Positions 6,640 to 11,962 of a stretch of 17,330 bases of DNA are shown piece by piece. The notes below the pieces were generated by a model, which was not told the DNA's origin, made no database searches, and saw nothing but the letters and a program-made list of their open reading frames with translations. The position numbers and the translations under genes are program-made. This DNA comes from Anaerolineae bacterium. GTDB lineage: Bacteria > Chloroflexota > Anaerolineae > Epilineales > JAHCIE01. The stretch is from contig JAHCIE010000034.1 in assembly GCA_026129385.1 (NCBI GenBank), forward strand, positions 1 through 17,330. Reading direction: 5' to 3'. How positions within the stretch are numbered: position 1 is the first letter of the stretch; the number at the start of each line of letters is the position of its first letter.

Positions 6640-7411
6640 ACAACCTCCGGCTGCGTTGATAGACCAAATGGGTATTCTGGCCGAGGGCAGCCTCGACCAG
6701 CAGGTGGAAGCGGGCGACCGGGTCGGCCTCCAGCCACTCGGCTAGCGCCTCGACCCGGTCCAGGAGCGCTTCGGCCTGTCGCCACTGGTGGGTCAGCTCA
6801 AGGACGTTCTCCCGCGTCCACTCGGCGTCCACGACCTCGATCTCGTCGTCCACGTCCAGGAAGACGCTACCCGTCTCGCCCCACAGCCAGGCGGCGAAGT
6901 CGGCCACCGCTGAACACGACGTGTCGTCGAAGGCGACGTGCACCTCGTCGAGGGGGAAGCCGCCCTCAGGGATCTGGCGCAGCAGGTTGTGGGAAACGCA
7001 GGTCCGCGCCCACTCCAGAAGGGGGACGCGGGCATCGACCGGCGCCCGGCACAGGGTCAGCAGGAGCAATTCCCCCTGCCGGCGCTCCAGGTCGTGGTAG
7101 TCTTCCAGGCTCCAGCCCAACCTCAGGAAGGGGATACGCCAGACGAGCTGGTCGTACTCGTCGCACTCGTAGAGGGGGAAGAAGTGGGCCTGGACACGCT
7201 GGACCAGGGCCTGGGCTCGCGCGACCTCCCGAGGCTCGCCGGGCAGGCGAGCGTTCCAGATGGCCTCGGCCTCGTCAGGGAACAGGTCATGGGCGAGGCG
7301 GCGGAACTGGAGGAGGGCCTCGTGGTCGGCCAGGAGAGCGGCGACGGACCGCGGGGCTACCACCGTCCGTCGCAATTCCTTGGCCAGGCTGAGGGGGCCG
7401 ACGAGGGTCAC
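6545..7411 (-). CDS. PRTRC protein F-like, role unknown
   Basis: This 288-residue soluble protein has no signal peptide and no catalytic motif I recognise. It is rich in Trp, Leu and acidic residues. A segment at about 184-242 (FLDVDDEIEVVDAEW, ELTHQWRQAEALLDRVEAL, WLEADPVARFHLLVE) looks helical and resembles, from memory, the C-terminal part of PRTRC protein F. The position between C and B is where F sits in other PRTRC cassettes, so order supports the name more than sequence does. It starts with GTG, overlapping the stop of C as GTGA, with no clear SD, implying translational coupling. It could be a scaffold or target adaptor; that is a guess. Confidence 0.6.
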   Translation of the reverse strand: MTLVGPLSLAKELRRTVVAPRSVAALLADHEALLQFRRLAHDLFPDEAEAIWNARLPGEPREVARAQALVQRVQAHFFPLYECDEYDQLVWRIPFLRLGWSLEDYHDLERRQGELLLLTLCRAPVDARVPLLEWARTCVSHNLLRQIPEGGFPLDEVHVAFDDTSCSAVADFAAWLWGETGSVFLDVDDEIEVVDAEWTRENVLELTHQWRQAEALLDRVEALAEWLEADPVARFHLLVEAALGQNTHLVYQRSRRLYELEITERGLVCPREDDGASDPLALPVGVAP

Positions 7412-7806
7412 ATCAGGCGGCGTAGGGCCTGGACGGCCTGACGGGTGGCCTGGGCGTAGTGGTCCGCCTCGGCGATGGCCAGAGCAATCTCGGGCTGACG
7501 GACTCCCGCCTGGTCCACGGCCAGCTCGCCCTCGGCGTCGAGCAACTCCTGGGCTAGCTCGAACACCCGCAATCGCGCATCAGGCACTTGACGCAGCACG
7601 TCGGCCAGTCGCAACGGGGACACGCCCTTAGTGCCGATGCGCTTGCTGAAGGTATAGACGGTGTCCTCGCCGCGACGTTCCTCGCGCACGTCGGCGTTGG
7701 TCAGCTCGGGGAAGAAGACACTCAGCTGACGGCGGACCTCATCCACCGCCACGTCGGGATTCGGATCGGGGAACTGCCGACCGTCGTAGACGAAGATACG
7801 GGCCAT
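7408..7806 (-). CDS. PRTRC protein C: ubiquitin-like protein with a long C-terminal extension
   Basis: Residues 1-61 match PRTRC protein C (Prok_Ub family): MARIFVYDGRQFPDPNP, then VRRQLSVFFPELTNADVREE, then EDTVYTFSKRIGTKG. Such proteins normally end at or just after the GTKG (Gly61), the expected conjugation end. Here the frame continues for 71 residues (VSPLRLADVLRQVPDARLRV to ALRRLM), mostly predicted helix, making 132 residues. The total is about twice the family length I know. Either the tail is removed by the JAMM protease (protein A) to expose Gly61, or this copy is a non-conjugating adaptor. The ATG at 7806 has AGGAGG 6 nt upstream, overlapping the last codons of gene E. It is the likely modifier of the system. 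Confidence 0.82.
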   Translation of the reverse strand: MARIFVYDGRQFPDPNPDVAVDEVRRQLSVFFPELTNADVREERRGEDTVYTFSKRIGTKGVSPLRLADVLRQVPDARLRVFELAQELLDAEGELAVDQAGVRQPEIALAIAEADHYAQATRQAVQALRRLM

Positions 7807-7808
7807 GA

Positions 7809-8252
7809 TCAGCCTCCTGGGTCGAACAGAGCGAGTTGGCCGCTGGGAGCAGTGTCCGCAACGGCAGGCCTTGTCTCGCCATCGCCCGCGCCCGGGCTAG
7901 CCGTACGCGCCTCGGTCGCTCGCCCGGTCGTGTGCTTCGCGGTAGGCGTCGGCTTCGGCGGTAGGGTGAGGGCGGGGTTGCGCGGCTGCTCACGCCAGCG
8001 GATGGCGGCCGCGTCGGTCAAGTCCTGCAACGCTTCGGCCAGGGCGGGCCAGCCGTCGACCTCGACCTGTTGGAGGAGCGGGTCGCAGTCGTCGGCGCCC
8101 ACGGCCAGCAGGGCCCGGTAGCCCGTCTCCACCGGGTGCAGGGTCAAGGCGAGGCGCAGGGTGCGGCTTGAGGCGGCAGAGGGGCCGGACGCGGCAGGAG
8201 CAGCCGTCTCCTCGTCCGCAGGCTCAACCACAGTCTCTTCTATCTCATCCAT
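7809..8252 (-). CDS. PRTRC protein E-like with C-terminal beta-clamp-binding motif QLALF
   Basis: The 147-residue protein has three parts: an acidic, Ala-rich N-terminus (1-30); a small folded domain at about 31-95 (TLRLALTLHPVETGYRALLA, QVEVDGWPALAEALQDLTDA); and a Pro/Thr/Ala-rich, probably disordered tail (96-137). It ends QLALF-DPGG (139-147). QLALF matches the bacterial clamp-binding consensus QL[SD]LF and sits on a flexible tail, as functional clamp motifs do. The clamp gene is immediately upstream in the same operon. Assignment to PRTRC E rests mainly on the first position of the E-C-F-B-A-ThiF order plus weak similarity. The terminal Gly-Gly is also notable beside a ubiquitin-like system. 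AAGGAG lies 8 nt before the ATG. No catalytic site is seen. Confidence 0.65.
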   Translation of the reverse strand: MDEIEETVVEPADEETAAPAASGPSAASSRTLRLALTLHPVETGYRALLAVGADDCDPLLQQVEVDGWPALAEALQDLTDAAAIRWREQPRNPALTLPPKPTPTAKHTTGRATEARTASPGAGDGETRPAVADTAPSGQLALFDPGG

Positions 8253-8309
8253 ATGTGCTTCTCCTTCATTCCCTCAGGGCAGGTAGGTTACCCTCGCCCA
8301 GCGGCAAGG

Positions 8310-9461
8310 CTATGCTTCCTGAAGGGCCGTCCGCGGCTGCCGCAGCAGCTTCGGATCGTGGAGGGGCATGACCACGGCAAGGTCATCGGTCGCCTTGTCC
8401 GCCACTCCCTGGATGACCACCGGCGTCTGGGGGCTGACCCACCTCAGTTCCACCTGGGGCGCGGCGAGCACCTCCAGCAGGTCGGTCAGCAGCCGGGTGT
8501 TGAGGGCCACCCCCTGGGCGTCCCCCTCCACCGTTGCGGCCAACTCGCTGCGCGCCTCGCCCGTCTCATCCCCCCGCGAGCGCAGCACGACCCCGTCGCC
8601 CTCGACCATCAGGACGACCGGCTTCGCATCCCCCTGCGCCCCGAACAGGCTCGCCACCTTCACCGCCTGGCGCAACGCCCGCGTCTCCACCACCACCCGC
8701 GTCTGCCAGGCGGAGGGGATGACCCGGGCTATGTCGGGGAAGCGACCATCAACCAGGCGCGTGAACAAGCGGGTGGGGCCGACCGTCAGGGTCAGGCCGT
8801 TGGCTTCCCCTGTCAGCGCCAGGCGCGCCGTCGGGCCTTCCCCTAATAGGCGGTCGAACTCGGCCACCGCCCGCTCAGGTACCAGCAGGCTGCGCTCGGT
8901 CCCCGAAGCGTCGGGCAGGACAGCGCGGGCGAGGCGGAAGCCATCGGCGGCGGCCAGGGTCAGGCCGTGGGGGCCGAAGTCGAACAACACGGCGCTCAGG
9001 ACCGGGCGGCTCGTGTCGTGGGCCGTGGCGAAGGCCACCCTCGACAAGGCCTCTTGCAGCCGTTTGGTGTCCAGGTCGAAGGCCCAATCGTCGGCGGGGT
9101 TGGGCAGGGTGGGGAACTCGTCGGCGGGCCAGGCGCCGATGTGGGCCGAGGTCGCGCCGCAGGTGACGTGGACGCGCTGGCGACGCTCATCCAGCGTCAG
9201 GCGCACGGGATGGGCGGGCAGCTGGGCGACGTACTCGCTCAGCAGGCGGGCAGGCAGGGCCAGGCAGCCAGGAGTGGTCACCTCGGCGGGCAGGGTGGTC
9301 GTCACGCCCAGGTCGCCGTCGGTGGCGGTGAGGGTCAGGCCCGTCTCCGAGGCGTCGAGCAAGACGCCCTGGAGGATGGGCAGGGGGGAGCGGCTGGGGG
9401 CGATGCGTCCCGTGAGCCGCAGGCCGCGAGCCAGGCTCGCCTGGTCCATCGTCAGGTCCAT
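8310..9461 (-). CDS. dnaN: DNA polymerase III beta sliding clamp, probable accessory paralogue
   Basis: The 383-residue protein has the three-domain clamp layout and landmarks: TATDGDLGV (46-53), WPADEFPTLP (111-120), SRPVLSAVLFDF (151-162), DGFRLA (173-178), DGRFPDIARVIPS (238-250) and a terminal VVMPL (363-367). It should form a ring on DNA and tether polymerases. It runs 16 residues beyond the usual MP-x-x-L end (HDPKLLRQPRTALQEA), next to the partner-binding cleft. The ATG at 9461 has AAGGAGG 7 nt upstream; the longer open frame upstream has no SD. Gene E starts 57 nt after its stop with no promoter or terminator seen between, so clamp and ubiquitin-like genes are probably co-transcribed. 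Lack of dnaA, recF or gyrB nearby and linkage to the mutasome suggest this is not the housekeeping clamp. Confidence 0.92.
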   Translation of the reverse strand: MDLTMDQASLARGLRLTGRIAPSRSPLPILQGVLLDASETGLTLTATDGDLGVTTTLPAEVTTPGCLALPARLLSEYVAQLPAHPVRLTLDERRQRVHVTCGATSAHIGAWPADEFPTLPNPADDWAFDLDTKRLQEALSRVAFATAHDTSRPVLSAVLFDFGPHGLTLAAADGFRLARAVLPDASGTERSLLVPERAVAEFDRLLGEGPTARLALTGEANGLTLTVGPTRLFTRLVDGRFPDIARVIPSAWQTRVVVETRALRQAVKVASLFGAQGDAKPVVLMVEGDGVVLRSRGDETGEARSELAATVEGDAQGVALNTRLLTDLLEVLAAPQVELRWVSPQTPVVIQGVADKATDDLAVVMPLHDPKLLRQPRTALQEA

Positions 9462-9485
9462 ACAGATACCTCCTTGCGAAAAGAG

Positions 9486-9512
9486 AAGCGGAGGGCACGT
9501 AGCGCTCCGCTT
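9486..9512 (-). promoter_or_regulatory. Hairpin in the dnaN leader
   Basis: AAGCGGAG (9486-9493) and CTCCGCTT (9505-9512) form a perfect 8-bp stem with an 11-nt loop, ending 25 nt before the dnaN ATG and about 10 nt before its SD. It could tune translation or mRNA stability, or bind protein as DNA. Confidence 0.4.
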
Positions 9513-9548
9513 GAACCACCCGTACTCGTGAAATGTGGGTGAAGCGCG

Positions 9549-9578
9549 TTGACATAGCACATATGTTCGAGATATAAT
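9549..9578 (+). promoter_or_regulatory. Consensus promoter of the imuA-imuB-dnaE2 operon
   Basis: TTGACA (9549-9554) and TATAAT (9573-9578) are both perfect matches to the sigma70 consensus, separated by 18 nt. The start site would be near 9585, about 26 nt before the imuA ATG. So strong a promoter for mutagenic genes implies tight repression; a LexA-like box fills the spacer. On the minus strand the overlapping TTGCTG-18-TATATC is a weak candidate for dnaN. Confidence 0.8.
9556..9569. promoter_or_regulatory. LexA (SOS) box-like palindrome between dnaN and imuA
   Basis: The sequence AGCACATATGTTCG matches the Gram-positive/actinobacterial type SOS box CGAAC-N4-GTTCG at 8 of 10 defined positions, with the right half perfect. 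It lies inside the spacer of the imuA promoter, where bound LexA would block RNA polymerase. imuAB-dnaE2 operons are classic LexA targets. Being between divergent genes, it may also control dnaN and the ubiquitin-like operon. Confidence 0.6.
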
Positions 9579-9612
9579 GCCCGTACCGTTCGTTCAGCAA
9601 AGGCACGGGCAT
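9577..9612. repeat. 8-bp inverted repeat joining the -10 box and the imuA start codon
   Basis: ATGCCCGT (9577-9584) and ACGGGCAT (9605-9612) are perfect inverted repeats 20 nt apart. The left copy overlaps the end of the -10 box and the right copy overlaps the imuA ATG. Since the transcript should start near 9585, the left arm is probably not in the mRNA, so a DNA-binding protein site is more likely than an RNA hairpin. Confidence 0.4.
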
Positions 9613-10396
9613 GGCGGGCAAATCCTCGCGCCAGCAGCGTCTCGACCACACCATCACCATCATCCAGCAGCGCCACGGCCCCGCCGCCCTCCGCCAGGGT
9701 GTCGCCCCCGCGTCTGTCCCCCACGTCCCCACCGGCTTCCCTGACCTCGACGCCGCTCTGGGTATCAGCGGCTTGCCCCGCGGCCGGCTCACGGTCCTCG
9801 GCGGCGCCCCCACCTCGGGCAAGCGCACCCTGGCCGCCCTGGTCCTGGCCCGCGCCCAGGCCCGCGGCCGCCATCCCGTCGCCTACCTCGACCTCCACCA
9901 CGCCTGCGATGCCGACTACCTCCAACGCTGTGGGGTCGACCTGGACCAACTCCTCGTGGCCCGTCCCATCGACGGCCGTCAGGCCCTGGACATGCTCCTG
10001 CACATCGCCGCCGAACCGGCCTGGGCCGCCTGCGTCTTCGACCCCTGGTCGGCGCTGGGCCAGGACGCGACCACCCGCCGCTACGCCGCGGGCGTCCTCG
10101 ACGACGTGGCCGGCCGCCTGGCCCGCTCGGGCGTCGCCTGCCTGGTCCTCGACGAGCCGCCATCCCTGGGCCAGGGCCTGCTGGCCTCCCTGGCCGGTGA
10201 CCCGGCGGCTCAGGCCCTGGCCCACCACGCCGCCGTCCGCCTGGCCCTGACCCGCGAGCGCTGGCACACCCTCGGCCCCGACGTGCGGGGCTACCAGGTC
10301 CAGGTCCAGGTCCAGAAGAACAAGTTGGGTCCATCGGGCCAGCGCGTGACCATCGACATTCGCTTCAACGGCACCGTGCGCGGGAACGGTCTGTAG
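9611..10396 (+). CDS. imuA: ImuA: RecA-like mutasome protein
   Basis: The 261-residue protein is clearly RecA-like: GFPDLDAALGISGLPRGRLT, a P-loop GGAPTSGKRTL (64-74), YLDLHHACDADYLQRCGVDL and QLLVARPIDGRQALDMLL, all in RecA order, and a C-terminal VQKNKLGPSGQ with TIDIRFNGTV. In RecA the P-loop reads GK-T-T; here Arg72 follows Lys71, replacing the Mg-coordinating Thr, so ATP use may be weakened. ImuA works with ImuB and DnaE2 in damage-induced translesion synthesis. A hexanucleotide CCAGGT repeat near 10299 encodes QVQVQVQ. AAAGG lies about 7 nt before the ATG. The imuB ATG follows its stop by 3 nt. Confidence 0.85.
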   Translation: MAGKSSRQQRLDHTITIIQQRHGPAALRQGVAPASVPHVPTGFPDLDAALGISGLPRGRLTVLGGAPTSGKRTLAALVLARAQARGRHPVAYLDLHHACDADYLQRCGVDLDQLLVARPIDGRQALDMLLHIAAEPAWAACVFDPWSALGQDATTRRYAAGVLDDVAGRLARSGVACLVLDEPPSLGQGLLASLAGDPAAQALAHHAAVRLALTRERWHTLGPDVRGYQVQVQVQKNKLGPSGQRVTIDIRFNGTVRGNGL

Positions 10397-10399
10397 CCC

Positions 10400-11578
10400 A
10401 TGCCCATCCTCACCTGCGCCGTGCCCGCCTTCCCCCTGGCCCTCCAGGCCCGCCACGAGCCAAATATGCTCACCCGCCCCCTGGCCCTGCTCGGCCCCGA
10501 CGAGCGGGTCGTGGCGGCGACCCCCTCCGCCCTCGCCGTCGGGGTCCAGATAGGGCAGCTCGCGCGTCAGGCCCGCGCCCAGTGCGCCGACCTCCAGGTG
10601 CACGACGTGGACGCCGCCCAGTGTCAGACCGAGTTCAACGCCCTGCTCGACGTCCTCGACCAGTACTCCTCCCGCGTCGAGGCCGCCAGCCTGGGCCGCG
10701 CCTGGGTCGACGTCCCCGACCTGACCGAGCCGACCGCGCTGGCCTTCTGCCAGGACCTGGGGCGGCGGGTGCGGGCGGAGCTGGGCGACAGCCTTCAACC
10801 CGCCATCGGCTGCGACAGCGGCAAGTTCACCGCCCACGCCGCCGCCGACCAGACGCGGCCCGGCGCGGTGCGGATCGTGCTGGGTCGCGCCGAGCGACCG
10901 TTCCTGCGCCCGCTGCCCCTGCGCCTGCTGCCCCTGCCCGCCGAAACCCACCTGCGCTTGGGCTACCTGGGCCTGCGCACCCTCGGCCAATACGCCGACT
11001 TGCCGACGCGCGCCGTCCTCCAGCAGTTCGGCGCGGCGGGACAACTCGCCCAGCGCTGGGCCAGGGGCCAGGACGACCGCCCCGTCATGCCCCGCCGCCA
11101 GCGCCCCAGCCTGACCGTCACCACCGAGTTTGACCCGCCCCTGGACGCCCTGCCGCCCCTGCTTCTGAGGGCCATCCAGCTCCTGGACGCGCCCCTGACC
11201 CAGTTGCGCGACCGCCTGCAGACCGCCCACACCCTGACGGCGACATGGACGTGGACAACGGGCGGGCAGGCGCGGGAGCGATGGGCGCTGGTGACGCCGA
11301 CCGCCGAGCGGCGACGGCTGGCGCAGCTACTTCGCCAACGTTGGGAGCGGGGCGGCTGGGAGGGGGCGGTATCCAGCCTGACCCTGACCCTCGACCTCCA
11401 GGACGAGCCGGGCGGCCAGCTCGCCCTGTGGCCGTCCCCAGCCAAGCCCCACGACCTGACGGCCCTCGCTCATCTGTTGCGGCGGCGCTACGGGTCGGGG
11501 CGGCTGTGGCAGGCCAGCGTCTCCCAGCCCCAGGCACTGCGCGTCGAGCGGCGCGCCACGTGGCGAGACGTGGCCTAG
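10400..11578 (+). CDS. imuB: ImuB: catalytically inactive Y-family polymerase, mutasome hub
   Basis: The 392-residue protein has the Y-family layout but no catalytic acids. The usual VDMDAFF start reads CAVPAFPLAL (6-15) and the S-x-D-E motif reads SLGR (97-100). This loss defines ImuB, which acts as an adaptor rather than a polymerase. Helix-hairpin-helix-like residues LGYLGLRTLGQYADLP (187-202) and a little-finger region follow. A QLALW clamp-binding motif at 340-344 should dock it on a sliding clamp, the role shown for the ImuB clamp motif in mycobacteria. The stop overlaps the GTG of the next gene by one base. There is no strong SD, so translation is probably coupled to imuA. Confidence 0.88.
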   Translation: MPILTCAVPAFPLALQARHEPNMLTRPLALLGPDERVVAATPSALAVGVQIGQLARQARAQCADLQVHDVDAAQCQTEFNALLDVLDQYSSRVEAASLGRAWVDVPDLTEPTALAFCQDLGRRVRAELGDSLQPAIGCDSGKFTAHAAADQTRPGAVRIVLGRAERPFLRPLPLRLLPLPAETHLRLGYLGLRTLGQYADLPTRAVLQQFGAAGQLAQRWARGQDDRPVMPRRQRPSLTVTTEFDPPLDALPPLLLRAIQLLDAPLTQLRDRLQTAHTLTATWTWTTGGQARERWALVTPTAERRRLAQLLRQRWERGGWEGAVSSLTLTLDLQDEPGGQLALWPSPAKPHDLTALAHLLRRRYGSGRLWQASVSQPQALRVERRATWRDVA

Positions 11579-11838
11579 TGTCGCCCCTGTGGGTCGAGGG
11601 CGAGCGGGTGCAGATGACGGCCACCGCCGACGGGCGGCCCGTACGCTTCGTCTGGCGCGGGCACGCCCACCAGGTGGACGCCGTATGCAACCGCTGGCGG
11701 GCCAGCGAGATGTGGTGGCGGAGCGAACCCGACGCTTGGCGCGAGTACCTCAAGGTCACGACCCGCGACGGCCTGCTGTGCCTTCTCGCCCGCGACCTGG
11801 ACGGCCAGACGTGGTCCTTGATCCGAGTCTACGACTGA
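11578..11838 (+). CDS. DUF6504 family small protein
   Basis: This is an 86-residue frame from a GTG that overlaps the imuB TAG by one base. It contains GRPVRFVWRGHAHQVDAVCN, RWRASEMWWRSEPDAWREY and LARDLDGQTWSLIRVYD, which fits the DUF6504 family found next to imuB or Y-family polymerase genes in Actinobacteria and relatives. The function is unknown; constant association with the mutasome suggests an accessory role. No SD is visible, so coupling to imuB translation is likely. Confidence 0.75.
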   Translation: MSPLWVEGERVQMTATADGRPVRFVWRGHAHQVDAVCNRWRASEMWWRSEPDAWREYLKVTTRDGLLCLLARDLDGQTWSLIRVYD

Positions 11839-11841
11839 AGA

Positions 11842-11961
11842 AGTAGCGAGTAGCGAGTGACGAGTGACGAGTGACGAGGCGGCACCGTTCTCTGCGCTCG
11901 CCACTCGCTACCCCCTACTCGTCTCTCATCCACTCGCCACTCGTCACTCATCACTCTCTGC
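11842..11961. repeat. Heptanucleotide repeat element A, forming the dnaE2 leader
   Basis: Five perfect tandem heptads AGTRRCG (two AGTAGCG, then three AGTGACG) span 11842-11876. After a short core come inverted-sense heptads: CGCCACT at 11899-11905, then CGCCACT, CGTCACT, CATCACT at 11935-11955. The whole could fold into a long imperfect stem-loop. It occupies the entire gap between DUF6504 and dnaE2 and leaves dnaE2 with no SD. Confidence 0.8.
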
Positions 11962-11962
11962 C

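Noticed and set aside
10299..10316. CCAGGT hexamer repeat in imuA
   Set aside because: Only three units, in frame, encoding QVQVQV at a strand of the RecA-like fold; probably simple coding sequence.
9452..11230. A long open frame on the minus strand opposite imuA and imuB (592 codons)
   Set aside because: It is antisense to two well-recognised genes, has low-complexity Gly/Gln/Val-rich sequence typical of GC-rich shadow frames, and matches no family I know.
11842..11961. Tandem repeats as a possible CRISPR array
   Set aside because: The units are 7-nt direct repeats without unique spacers, and no cas genes are present.
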